DNA of 34,774 bases from assembly GCA_947427385.1 (NCBI GenBank), contig CANEHT010000013.1:1-34774 (forward strand), given 5' to 3'. The notes beneath the pieces are model-generated. The model was not told the origin of the DNA. It saw only the letters and a list, made by a program, of their open reading frames with translations, and searched no databases. The DNA comes from an uncultured Clostridia bacterium. GTDB taxonomy: Bacteria > Bacillota > Clostridia > Lachnospirales > CAMVHY01. Below, one piece after another: positions 8,609 to 17,068 of the stretch. Each line of letters starts with the position of its first letter. Positions within the stretch are counted from its first letter, which is position 1. The position numbers were made by a program, and so were the translations under genes.

Positions 8609-9625
8609 CTATAAATTTTCAATTGCAACTGCATATGCAATTCCAGGAATTGTTTCACCTTGTTGCGCAGAAATTTGACTCATCAATGCACCCGTTGGTA
8701 CAAACAAAATTTTATTTAGCTGATGCTGCTGCAATTTTTTGTAAAGATATCCGGCAAAAGTTACGGCCGAGCACGCACAACCACTACCGCCCGAATTTGT
8801 TCCTTGTGAATTTTTATCGAATATGAGCATTCCGCAATCACTATAATTTTTTTCGAGGTCAATATTTTTTTCGCCAAACATTTGTAAAACCAAATCGTGT
8901 CCCACGTAGCCTAAATCGCCCGTTATTATCAAATCATAATACTCCGGGCCAATTGCTAAATCCGTAAAATGATTGTAAATTGTATCGAACGCCGCCGGTG
9001 CCATAGCCGCCCCCATATTATTCACGTCAGTTATTCCCATATCTATTACTTTGCCAGTCGTAATTGCCGTGATACGCGGACAATTTTCTCTTATATCATT
9101 TGACAAAATAATTGAACCTTGTCCCGTAACAGTCCATGTTGAAGTTGGCGTACGTTGCGTGCCTAACTCTAATGGAAATCGAAATTGTTTCTCACTCGCA
9201 CAAAAATGACTTGACGCCCCAACCAAAATATTATTTGCGAATCCACCGTCAATCATTATTGCACCCAAACTTATTCCTTCGCCAAAAGTTGAACACGCGC
9301 CAAAAATTCCCCAAAATGGAATAGAAAAGTTTCGAATTGCAAAAGTTGAGCCACTATTTTGATTCAGTAAATCGCCAGAAATTACATAATCAATATTTTC
9401 TATTGGAATTTTTGATTTTGCAATTGCCGCCTCAAATGTATCTTTTACTATTTTACTTTCAGCTTTTTCCCATGAATCTTCACCGCATAATGAATCAGGC
9501 AAAATTGTATCAAAATATTCGGCTAACGGACCTTCACCTTCTTTTGGGCCAACAGTTGACGCACTTGTAATAATTGCGATAGGATTTTCAAAACGAATTG
9601 ATTGTCTTCCACAATGTTTGCTCAA
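8609..9625 (-). CDS. spoVAD: Stage V sporulation protein AD
   Basis: A 338-residue soluble protein with a thiolase-like fold that binds dipicolinic acid for the SpoVA channel. Typical features are GRQSIRFENP near the N-terminus, GACSTFGEGISLGAIMID in the middle, GDLGYVGHD and GSGCACSAVTFAGY near the C-terminus. The start is most likely the TTG at 9625, seven bases after AGGAGA; the nearby ATG is out of frame and stops at once. It sits 11 bases after spoVAC. The family assignment is secure. Confidence 0.95.
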   Translation of the reverse strand: MSKHCGRQSIRFENPIAIITSASTVGPKEGEGPLAEYFDTILPDSLCGEDSWEKAESKIVKDTFEAAIAKSKIPIENIDYVISGDLLNQNSGSTFAIRNFSIPFWGIFGACSTFGEGISLGAIMIDGGFANNILVGASSHFCASEKQFRFPLELGTQRTPTSTWTVTGQGSIILSNDIRENCPRITAITTGKVIDMGITDVNNMGAAMAPAAFDTIYNHFTDLAIGPEYYDLIITGDLGYVGHDLVLQMFGEKNIDLEKNYSDCGMLIFDKNSQGTNSGGSGCACSAVTFAGYLYKKLQQHQLNKILFVPTGALMSQISAQQGETIPGIAYAVAIENL

Positions 9626-9636
9626 AAAATCATCTC

Positions 9637-10074
9637 CTATTTACTCAAATAATAAATAATTCCGACTAAAACTGAAGTTAATGTACTATAAACGATAACG
9701 GGACCGGCAATGATAAACATTTTTGCACCGACACCAAAAATAAAACCTTCCTTTTTAAATTCGAGAGCGGGAGCGGCAACAGAATTAGCGAAACCGGTTA
9801 TAGGAACGACAGAACCGGCGCCAGCAATTTTTCCGATTTCATCATATATACCGAAACCGGTTAAAAGGATACCGATAAAAATTAAGATAATAGAAGTAAG
9901 AGTGCGAGAGATTTCTAAATCACAGCCAAAATTCAGTAGTGAATTAGTAATAAATTGACCGATGACGCAAATTAAACCGCCAGACCAAAACGCATTTAAA
10001 CAATTTAGGAATAAATTAGTATTAGGAGAAGATTTCTCAACCATTTTTTGATACTTACTTTTATTATTTTGCAT
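9637..10074 (-). CDS. spoVAC: Stage V sporulation protein AC
   Basis: A 145-residue membrane protein with about four helices. In Bacillus the SpoVAC protein behaves as a mechanosensitive channel within the SpoVA complex. The segment NCLNAFWSGGLICVIGQ is shared with SpoVAE, and SVVPITGFANSVAAPALEF is characteristic. A basic N-terminal tail (NKSKYQKMVEK) faces the cytoplasm. The ATG at 10074 follows AAGGTGAG; the GTG at 10083 overlaps this site and is less likely. Confidence 0.94.
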   Translation of the reverse strand: MQNNKSKYQKMVEKSSPNTNLFLNCLNAFWSGGLICVIGQFITNSLLNFGCDLEISRTLTSIILIFIGILLTGFGIYDEIGKIAGAGSVVPITGFANSVAAPALEFKKEGFIFGVGAKMFIIAGPVIVYSTLTSVLVGIIYYLSK

Positions 10075-10086
10075 AGAACTCACCTT

Positions 10087-10509
10087 CTAAAAATGATAAA
10101 AGCCAGGGATACAGTAATATAATAATGAGCCAAAAAATTTTCCGAGTGCAATAGCGATAATAAAAAAGTAGAGGCCATTTTGAATAGAGCCACGACGAAT
10201 TAAAATAGGGATAACGTTTAGCATTTCAGCTAATGACATTGCTAAGCATCCATAAAAGATACCGATACAAAAACTAAGGAAACCGACTAATAATTTTCCA
10301 ATAGGGAGATAAAAATTAAATAAGTCGGTAGAGATTCCAAAGATCCCGCCAAAAATAATAGCTTGTTCGTAAAGCTTTACAAATTTTTCACTTGAAGTTT
10401 TTTTAGCGAGACGTTGGACAATACCAAGAGTAGTTATGAAAGCGAAAACGGCGCCGGAAATAATTAACCCGGAACTAAATCCGATATAGATTAGAATTAA
10501 ATTACGCAT
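10087..10509 (-). CDS. spoVAB: Stage V sporulation protein AB
   Basis: A 140-residue protein with four or so hydrophobic helices, matching SpoVAB by length, topology and position between spoVAA and spoVAC. The segment SSGLIISGAVFAFITTLGIVQRLAKKT is typical of the family. Its ATG overlaps the stop of spoVAA (TAATG), so translation is coupled. Its role in dipicolinic acid transport is less well defined than that of AC or AD. Confidence 0.9.
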   Translation of the reverse strand: MRNLILIYIGFSSGLIISGAVFAFITTLGIVQRLAKKTSSEKFVKLYEQAIIFGGIFGISTDLFNFYLPIGKLLVGFLSFCIGIFYGCLAMSLAEMLNVIPILIRRGSIQNGLYFFIIAIALGKFFGSLLYYCIPGFYHF

Positions 10510-11138
10510 TATCCGCCCCCAATTTCTTTTTTCGTATTATTTTGTTCAGTTTGAATCGAATCGACTAACGTATTATAGATATCAGTATCGTAGAGCGACA
10601 TTTCAACTTCAATTGGAGTAGGGTCACGCGTAATTTTTATATTGCCTAAATGATTAAAGAAAACAATTATACCGACAGCTAAACCAATTGAATAAGGGAC
10701 AGCAATAATTTTAGGATTTTCTAATTCATAGCCAAAAAATATTTTGTAATAATTTTTAAAGACATCAGGGATTTGTGCATCAGAATGGAAACTCATAATA
10801 GCAGTAGCGGCGCCCATAAATAAAATGATACAGACAAAAATAATACGTAAGATTTTTAGGAATTTATTTTCTTTTACGATTACCGGCGAGTAATCAATTA
10901 TGGTATCGTTTTCACCTAAATTAATAACGGAATAATCGGGGAATTTTTTTTTAATAATTTTAATGATATCGGTAACGGAAACGAGATAATTCTTACGGAT
11001 TTTTAGTGGGATTTTAAAAACTTTCTCATGTTTTAACTTATCAGTTACATCAGAAATAATTTCAGTAATATCTTGGAGGTAAACATCTTGACGTTGTTCG
11101 AGTAAAATTTTTTTTACCGGCTTAATATATATTTCCAT
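10509..11138 (-). CDS. spoVAA: Stage V sporulation protein AA
   Basis: The first gene of the spoVA operon, 209 residues. The N-terminal half (to about 110) is a soluble domain rich in charged residues. The C-terminal half has two membrane helices, near ILRIIFVCIILFMGAATAIM and AVPYSIGLAVGIIVFF. The order AA-AB-AC-AD-AE is the usual one. The start follows AAAGGGA. A candidate sigma-G promoter lies upstream. It is divergent from the LysM-CAP gene. Confidence 0.88.
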   Translation of the reverse strand: MEIYIKPVKKILLEQRQDVYLQDITEIISDVTDKLKHEKVFKIPLKIRKNYLVSVTDIIKIIKKKFPDYSVINLGENDTIIDYSPVIVKENKFLKILRIIFVCIILFMGAATAIMSFHSDAQIPDVFKNYYKIFFGYELENPKIIAVPYSIGLAVGIIVFFNHLGNIKITRDPTPIEVEMSLYDTDIYNTLVDSIQTEQNNTKKEIGGG

Positions 11139-11172
11139 TTATAAAATCCCTTTCATTTTTTTATTTTCAAAT

Positions 11173-11203
11173 TTATATTTCCCATTCTTTTCATTCGTAT
11201 TCA
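11173..11203 (-). promoter_or_regulatory. Possible sigma-G promoter of the spoVA operon
   Basis: On the minus strand TGAATA (11203-11198) is followed after 18 bases by AATATAA (11179-11173). The -35 fits the sigma-G type and the spacing is right, but the -10 is a weak match to CATACTA. spoVA operons are known to be transcribed by sigma-G in the forespore, which is the main reason to take it seriously. Confidence 0.3.
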
Positions 11204-11302
11204 TTGAATAAATTATTTTTATAAGTAAATACTAATTTTGCAAAAAATTTTGTGCGAAATTTAATATTGCTATCAAAAAAATACAAAGGAAGTGTTTTTA
11301 AT

Positions 11303-11914
11303 ATGAAACTCAAAAAAATTTTAGCGCTAACTTTTTCATTAGCATTGATAAATCCTATAAATGTTTTTGCCGCAACTGAAACTTATACGGTAAAATCAGG
11401 TGATAGTTTATGGAAAATTGCTCAAAAATATCAAGTTGGTATCTCTGAAATAATAAGTGCCAATGACCAATTTAAAAATCCAAATTTAATCTATCCCGGT
11501 AATAAAGTTACTATCCCATTGCTCGATGAAACTACAAAAAGTATCGAACAACAAGTTGTCGACTTAGTAAATCAACAACGTTCAAAAAATGGATTAGCAC
11601 CATTAACTTTAAATTGGCAAGTATCACGTGTCGCACGCTATAAATCACAAGATATGTGCGAAAAAAATTATTTCAGTCATACTTCTCCAACTTATGGCTC
11701 ACCATTTGATATGCTTAAAAAATTTAATATCAATTATTCGACAGCCGGTGAAAATATTGCGAAGGGTCAAAAAACTGCTCAAGCCGTTATGAATTCATGG
11801 ATGAATTCGGAGGGACATCGCGCTAATATTTTAAATAAAAATTTTAAAGAAATTGGTGTTGGCTACTACAATAAAAATGGTTCAATCTATTGGACTCAAA
11901 TGTTTATAAAGTAA
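11303..11914 (+). CDS. Secreted LysM-CAP domain protein
   Basis: A 203-residue protein with a signal peptide (likely cut after VFA at residue 23), one LysM domain at about 26-72 (TYTVKSGDSLWKIAQ, ending GNKVTIPL), then a CAP/SCP domain at about 83-203 of the bacterial YkwD type. The CAP pocket residues are present: H126 in YFSHT, E150 in AGENIA, H172 in EGHRANIL. LysM binds peptidoglycan. The role of bacterial CAP domains is unclear. Related proteins are found in spore coats and cell walls. It is divergent from spoVAA. The start at 11303 follows AAGGAAG. Confidence 0.9.
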   Translation: MKLKKILALTFSLALINPINVFAATETYTVKSGDSLWKIAQKYQVGISEIISANDQFKNPNLIYPGNKVTIPLLDETTKSIEQQVVDLVNQQRSKNGLAPLTLNWQVSRVARYKSQDMCEKNYFSHTSPTYGSPFDMLKKFNINYSTAGENIAKGQKTAQAVMNSWMNSEGHRANILNKNFKEIGVGYYNKNGSIYWTQMFIK

Positions 11915-11934
11915 ATTTTTAATAAAAAAAACAA

Positions 11935-12106
11935 AATCTTTACTTTTTTTCTTTAAAAAGAAAAAAGTAAAATAAAAAAGAAATTAATAAAAAAAATCTT
12001 TGTGCACTCTCACAAAGATTTTTTTGTTAAAGTTCTTTCATGAAATCAGCTTATTCAAAGCTGATTATGTTTACTTTTCTTTCAAGAAAAGTAAAATAAA
12101 AATTTT
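11935..12106. repeat. Modular triple-hairpin repeat, copy C, with an extra hairpin
   Basis: It follows the LysM-CAP stop. The left alpha hairpin (TTACTTTTTTTC...) is at 11940-11970, and the central stem CTTTGTGc/ctCACAAAG at 11997-12017. The right arm is interrupted by an added hairpin, ATCAGCTT/AAGCTGAT, bounded by CATGAA and TTATG (12039-12069). The arm then closes with a right alpha hairpin. The rest of the gap to the next gene (12107-12318) is very AT-rich with no gene I can support. Confidence 0.88.
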
Positions 12107-12318
12107 ATTATATTTTACTTCTCTATAAATATTATTTATAATTAAATCGAAATTACGCAAAAATTAACAAACTAAATTGTTTTTTAATATAATTATTATT
12201 TATAAGCAATTTTTTTGTAGCAATATTCTTTGAATCATTTTTAAATAAAAATATTTAATTTATTATCTGGAAAAATATTCCATAATAAATTATAATTATT
12301 TATAAGGGGGTGATTAAT

Positions 12319-13320
12319 ATGCCAAATTCACTAAGTTTAATAAAACAACAATTATCAATTTTTGAAGAAAACATTGATATGATTATTGATAAAATAAAAA
12401 ATGATAAAACTGGTTTAAAAAGTGATATATTACTTCAATTTATGGAGCATATTGAATTAATTAAATCTATAATAGAAACAATAGAACCCAATTCATCAAA
12501 TTTTAATATTTTAAATGATCTTAGTCCAGTAGCTAAATATTTAAAAGAATATATTAATTACGTTATTAATCATTTAAATGTAAAAATGGAACTTAATTAT
12601 GTAATTCCAAATACTAAAAACCTTCTTTCGAGTATATCCAATTTATTTGATAAAAATGGAGAATTAGATGCAATAAATATTGTAATAAATTCTTATACAA
12701 ATTTAGCAAAAAGCGAAAAAATTCCAGAGAAAAGCAATTTTTATCAAAAAAAAATCGATCTCATTAAACAATTTGCTATAATGTATACAAACGCAGATAA
12801 AATATTTGAATCAACTGGTCCTGCTACTGTGGGTTATAAAAATTCACAAGATATAAAAAACACTTGCTTGGATAACATAAATAAATTGCTTGTCACACAT
12901 GAAAATCAACATAACATTGGAGAAATTTCTACAAACATTGAATGTTTTGATAAAGGATATTATCAATTTCTTAAAGAACTAAACTTAGAAATTCTACTCC
13001 CAAATCTTTCGCTAAAAAATATACCTGTTATTAAAAATATAAACTATGAAAGTGATAAAGATTCAGAAATAGAAAGTAAGCTACAATCTTTTAAAAAAAA
13101 TTATGAAACAATACAAGATTATATACCCTATTCTCAAAGTAAGCTGCCAAAACTTAAAACTGAAAATTCCAGTAAAACAAAACATCATCCATTAAAAAAA
13201 ATACGTAAACAACAATATTTGAGTACCGGAATTCACAGTCGGCATATAAAACCATTAAAAAAAATTAAATCATTTAACGAAAGAGAAGCAACTAGATTAA
13301 CAACTCATAAACCTAGATAA
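12319..13320 (+). CDS. Hypothetical protein, 333 aa, helical with a basic C-terminal tail
   Basis: A good ribosome-binding site (AAGGGGG) precedes the ATG at 12319. I do not recognise the family. The protein is rich in Ile, Asn and Lys and predicted mostly helical, with no signal peptide or membrane segment. The last 50 or so residues are strongly basic (HHPLKKIRKQQ, HIKPLKKIKS), which suggests nucleic acid, membrane or polymer binding. It is AT-richer than the housekeeping genes around it, and is followed 81 bases later by a shorter gene of similar style, probably in the same transcript. Possible lineage-specific or acquired gene. Confidence 0.65.
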   Translation: MPNSLSLIKQQLSIFEENIDMIIDKIKNDKTGLKSDILLQFMEHIELIKSIIETIEPNSSNFNILNDLSPVAKYLKEYINYVINHLNVKMELNYVIPNTKNLLSSISNLFDKNGELDAINIVINSYTNLAKSEKIPEKSNFYQKKIDLIKQFAIMYTNADKIFESTGPATVGYKNSQDIKNTCLDNINKLLVTHENQHNIGEISTNIECFDKGYYQFLKELNLEILLPNLSLKNIPVIKNINYESDKDSEIESKLQSFKKNYETIQDYIPYSQSKLPKLKTENSSKTKHHPLKKIRKQQYLSTGIHSRHIKPLKKIKSFNEREATRLTTHKPR

Positions 13321-13401
13321 ATTTTATTATTAGCAAATAATAATTTATGTGAATTTACAGATATATGTAATTAATTATTTTATAAAAAGGAGATAACATT
13401 A

Positions 13402-13905
13402 ATGTCTGAAAAAAATAATTTAGCTCAAGAAAGTATGAAATACCTTCAACTATTAAATTTCATTGTTTTTAATGTCGCAAATGTTCAAGAAATTAAATTT
13501 TCAGAGTTTTTCTTGAATGAATTAAATTTATATGGCAATGTTCTTAACGATCATTATAATATGTATGCTTTTCAAAAAAATAATCTTATTTCTAAAATCA
13601 TTAATGATATAAAAAAAATACAAAACAAAAAAATGGATATAACATCATTAGATATAATAGCAAATAAATTAATACAAGAATTTGAAACAAAAGATCCATA
13701 TTGTGTTCTTCAAGAAGAACATATCCCGATATTACAAAATTTTTCTCAAAATTTGAATACACATATTCAATTAATTTACATAACTATTGAAAAAAATTTA
13801 CAAAAAAATAAAAAAAGCATTATTGAAAAAGCCAAAAAAGCAAAACATACAGTTATTAAAAAGCCAAAAATTTCAAATGCTTATTGGAAAAAATTAATAA
13901 AATAA
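13402..13905 (+). CDS. Hypothetical protein, 167 aa, helical with a basic C-terminal tail
   Basis: AAGGAG lies eight or so bases before the ATG. Unrecognised family. The protein is mostly helical (predicted), lacks a signal peptide, and ends in a Lys-rich stretch (KKAKHTVIKKPKIS). Its general build, a helical body with a basic tail and high AT content, resembles the gene just upstream, but I could not align them convincingly by eye. A clear terminator follows, so this pair likely forms a two-gene unit. Confidence 0.65.
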   Translation: MSEKNNLAQESMKYLQLLNFIVFNVANVQEIKFSEFFLNELNLYGNVLNDHYNMYAFQKNNLISKIINDIKKIQNKKMDITSLDIIANKLIQEFETKDPYCVLQEEHIPILQNFSQNLNTHIQLIYITIEKNLQKNKKSIIEKAKKAKHTVIKKPKISNAYWKKLIK

Positions 13906-13931
13906 CATTGTTATAATTAATTATTAAATAA

Positions 13932-14008
13932 AAAATATGCCTTAATCAAAATAAGTGTTGTGATTTTTCACAATCTATTTGTTTTGGATTAAGGCATTTT
14001 ACTTTTTT
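13932..14008 (+). terminator. Long-stem terminator after the hypothetical pair
   Basis: ATGCCTTAATC pairs with GATTAAGGCAT, with an inner stem TTGTGA/TCACAA around a T-rich loop, followed by a T-rich tract. It separates the hypothetical genes from the antiporter. Confidence 0.75.
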
Positions 14009-14063
14009 ATACGTATTAATTTATAATAAAGTTGAAATAAAAATTTGTAAGGAGAAGATTTTT

Positions 14064-15398
14064 GTGGCTAAAAACGAAAAAAAAACGCAAAAAAATCCTA
14101 TGGCATTACTGCCAATTTTTGCGTTTTTATTTTTATATCTAGGACTCGGACTGATTTTTGAATACATTTTACATATTGAAATGGGTTTTTATAAAATCCC
14201 AATCGTTGTAATTTTTATGATTGCTTTACTTATCGCATGTATTCAAAATCATAAATTAACTCTCGATGAAAAATTAAACATTATGGCTAAAGGTATCGGT
14301 GACAAAAATATCGTTACTATGATTTTAATTTTCTTAGTCGCTGGTATTTTCGTCGGCGTTATCGGCCGTAATAGTGCTGAAGCTGTCGCATATTTCCTTT
14401 TGTCCGTAACTCCATCGCGTTTCTCTGTCGCCGTATTATTTCTAGCTGCATGCCTCGTTTCAACTGCAATGGGAACTTCCGTCGGTACTATCACTTTAAT
14501 CGTTCCAATTGCTACTGCCGTCTCAAAAGTTTCAGGATTTTCTCTGCCATTATGTATCGGTGCCGTTATGGGCGGCTCAATGTTCGGCGATAATTTGTCA
14601 TTTATCTCTGACACAACTATTGCCGCATGTAGCTCACAAGGTTGTGAAATGAAAGATAAATTTCGTGCGAATATCAAAATCGCTTTACCATCCGCAATAA
14701 TTACTCTGATAATTATTTTGGCAAAATCTTTTTACGTTAAGTCAAATCCAATTGAAATTCCACAATACAATCTTTTGCTGCTCATTCCATACATATTAGT
14801 TTTAATCGGTGGAATTTGCGGCTTGAATGTCTTTACAGTTTTACTTACAGGAATTTTGTCAGGAACATTTACCACTTTAATTTCCGGCACGACAAATTTC
14901 GTTGATATTTTAAATAATATGGGACTCGGCACATGTCAAATGTTTGAAACAATTATGGTAACAATTTTGGTATCGGCAATGTGTGCATTAATTCGTGAAT
15001 TCGGCGGCTTTGACGCAATCTTATCTTTCATTCGCCACGTATTTAAAGGAAAAATTGGCGGACGTTTAGGCGTTGGATTATTAGTCGGCGCTATGGATTT
15101 AGCTACTGCCAACAATACAATTGCGATTGTAATGGCCGGCCCAATTGCAAAAGAAATTAGTCATGAATATGATATCAGTCCAAAAGAATCTGCATCTTTA
15201 CTCGATACATTTTCATGTGTCTTTCAGGGCATTATTCCTTACGGCGCACAAATGTTAATTGCGGTATCAACTGCGTCAGAATTAGGTAACAATATCAGTG
15301 CATTTCAAATCATTCCGTACTTACATTATCCATTTTTATTAGCTGCTTCATCAATTATTTTTATCATAGTTGGTGCAAAACGAAATGATAAAAATTAA
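14064..15398 (+). CDS. Na+/H+ antiporter, NhaC-type family
   Basis: A 444-residue inner membrane protein with ten or more hydrophobic segments, matching the Na+/H+ antiporter (NhaC-like) family. These exchange sodium for protons or act as amino-acid-linked antiporters. Characteristic loops are SVGTITLIVPIATAVS, GAVMGGSMFGDNLSFISDTT (a conserved Asp-containing reentrant region) and DLATANNTIAIVMAGPIAKEI. The start is a GTG at 14064, with AAGGAG nine bases upstream. Its 3' end overlaps sipL on the other strand by four bases. Substrate not determinable from sequence. Confidence 0.85.
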   Translation: MAKNEKKTQKNPMALLPIFAFLFLYLGLGLIFEYILHIEMGFYKIPIVVIFMIALLIACIQNHKLTLDEKLNIMAKGIGDKNIVTMILIFLVAGIFVGVIGRNSAEAVAYFLLSVTPSRFSVAVLFLAACLVSTAMGTSVGTITLIVPIATAVSKVSGFSLPLCIGAVMGGSMFGDNLSFISDTTIAACSSQGCEMKDKFRANIKIALPSAIITLIIILAKSFYVKSNPIEIPQYNLLLLIPYILVLIGGICGLNVFTVLLTGILSGTFTTLISGTTNFVDILNNMGLGTCQMFETIMVTILVSAMCALIREFGGFDAILSFIRHVFKGKIGGRLGVGLLVGAMDLATANNTIAIVMAGPIAKEISHEYDISPKESASLLDTFSCVFQGIIPYGAQMLIAVSTASELGNNISAFQIIPYLHYPFLLAASSIIFIIVGAKRNDKN

Positions 15399-16954
15399 AC
15401 GGTAACATTTTTTAAAATCAAAAGTTTTTGGCCAACCAGTACGTCATCTTCAATTTCATTTACATCTTTTAATTCATCGATACTCATATTATATCTTTTA
15501 GCGATATCCCACAAACGGTCACCATTTTGCACAATATATACAACCATACTTGGCATATTTTCTAAAATTTCTTTGTCAATCTCACTAAATTTTATATCCG
15601 TAATAATTTTTGATTGCTGCTGCTTTATAACTTCTGCATTAAATCCTAATAAAATTCGTAAGTCAATCTCATTATTACTTAGCATATTAAATCCAATATG
15701 CTCAATTGTTGTGTCAATGTTCATTTCCATTTCTGGTAATGCTCCACGTACTTCTAATGTTTGTCGGTATGGTAAAACAGTTTTATACGAATAAATTGGT
15801 GACTCATCACTTTTTGCAATATAAAGAATATCAATATCAATAATTCCCTCAACCATTGCTTTATCATTAATTATATGACTATCATCAATATTTACTGTCG
15901 CATTTATTTTTAATATCTGTAAAATATCGGGACAATTCTCATCAAGTTGAATAATTTCTTTTATCGGTGATTGCATCTTATTCCGGCAGATAATATTTGA
16001 ATAGCTAACCGTCTCACGTATTATTTCTAATTTCTCATCAATACAATATGCATCACTTAATATCTCAAAATCTTCCTGCGAATTTATTTTTATATTCGCT
16101 CCAATAAAAATTTCAGTATCAAGTACTCGGTCCTCTCCATCTTCATTTGGTTTGATATGAATATATTTATCTTGTACGAAAAGTTTTACGTCTGCCAGCA
16201 TAAATTCTTTAGCTTTTGGAACATCAAATACTCCGTTAAAAGGTAACTCATGCTCGACAATCTCAATAATATTCTCACTTGAATCACTTTTATATAAAGT
16301 TTTGAGTAGAAGTTCACCATTAACTGTAATCTTACCATTACCCGATTTTATATCACGTGATACGATATCGATATCAGTTTGTAAAATTTCACGGATATTT
16401 GGTTTGCCTGATGGAATATTTAATTCGTCCTTAACAATAAATCTATCGGAACGATTTTCAATTAATCGATTTACAGTAAGATTTTCTTTTAATAATTGAG
16501 AAGATGGGATATTTTTAATAGCGGAAACAATTTCGTACTCAGATTCTTGTAAGACATTAGCGACAATATCAATAACGGCACGGAAATTAATTTTACGGTC
16601 ATTTAACATTTTATAGTCAATTTTATTTATAGAAACTTTTACATCGGTAAACATTTCACTATCGGCGCCATCAATATTTATAAATTCATCAATAGCAATT
16701 GAATTATTAATACAGAAGATAGGATTATCAGAATCTTTAGCGATATAGAAAAGATTAAGATCTAAGCGGCCGATAAAATTTAATTTATCATGGAGGAGTT
16801 CAATTTTATCAGTAATAATATTGGCATGAGTCTGAAGGATAGAACTCATATCAGGTTTTATATCGGGGACAATAATATCGCCCTCAACTAAAAATTGAGA
16901 AGATTCCGTACCAATTTTTTTATCCAAATAAATTTTATCTTTAACTAAATCCAT
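15395..16954 (-). CDS. sipL: SipL-like spore protein with SPOCS (DUF3794) repeats and a C-terminal LysM
   Basis: A 519-residue protein with repeated SPOCS/DUF3794 domains (the motif around DIVVPDIKPDM near residue 30, PSGKPNIREILQ near 180, DENCPDILQILK near 340) and a C-terminal LysM (about 470-516, YIVQNGDRLWDIAKRYN). This is the architecture of Clostridioides difficile SipL, which binds SpoIVA to attach the coat to the forespore. No signal peptide, as expected for a mother-cell protein. The start follows AAAGGATG. A sigma-E-like promoter precedes it. The gene name is by architecture and therefore tentative. Confidence 0.82.
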   Translation of the reverse strand: MDLVKDKIYLDKKIGTESSQFLVEGDIIVPDIKPDMSSILQTHANIITDKIELLHDKLNFIGRLDLNLFYIAKDSDNPIFCINNSIAIDEFINIDGADSEMFTDVKVSINKIDYKMLNDRKINFRAVIDIVANVLQESEYEIVSAIKNIPSSQLLKENLTVNRLIENRSDRFIVKDELNIPSGKPNIREILQTDIDIVSRDIKSGNGKITVNGELLLKTLYKSDSSENIIEIVEHELPFNGVFDVPKAKEFMLADVKLFVQDKYIHIKPNEDGEDRVLDTEIFIGANIKINSQEDFEILSDAYCIDEKLEIIRETVSYSNIICRNKMQSPIKEIIQLDENCPDILQILKINATVNIDDSHIINDKAMVEGIIDIDILYIAKSDESPIYSYKTVLPYRQTLEVRGALPEMEMNIDTTIEHIGFNMLSNNEIDLRILLGFNAEVIKQQQSKIITDIKFSEIDKEILENMPSMVVYIVQNGDRLWDIAKRYNMSIDELKDVNEIEDDVLVGQKLLILKNVTV

Positions 16955-16987
16955 TATGAATCATCCTTTATGATTAAAATATAATAA

Positions 16988-17016
16988 AATTTATGCACGT
17001 GAAAAAATTTTTATAC
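16988..17016 (-). promoter_or_regulatory. Sigma-E-like promoter of sipL
   Basis: On the minus strand GTATAAA (17016-17010), 14 bases, then CATAAATT (16995-16988). The -10 is identical to that before spoIIID and the -35 shares ATAAA. sipL is a sigma-E gene in C. difficile, which agrees. Confidence 0.45.
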
Positions 17017-17068
17017 CGCATTGCCATTAAAATAAAATAATGCTAATATTTCTACGAGGTGGTAACTA

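Noticed and set aside
16955..17068. T-box leader for proS, or similarly for lysS
   Set aside because: The proS leader is too short and no T-box core sequence is visible; the lysS upstream region is also free of one.
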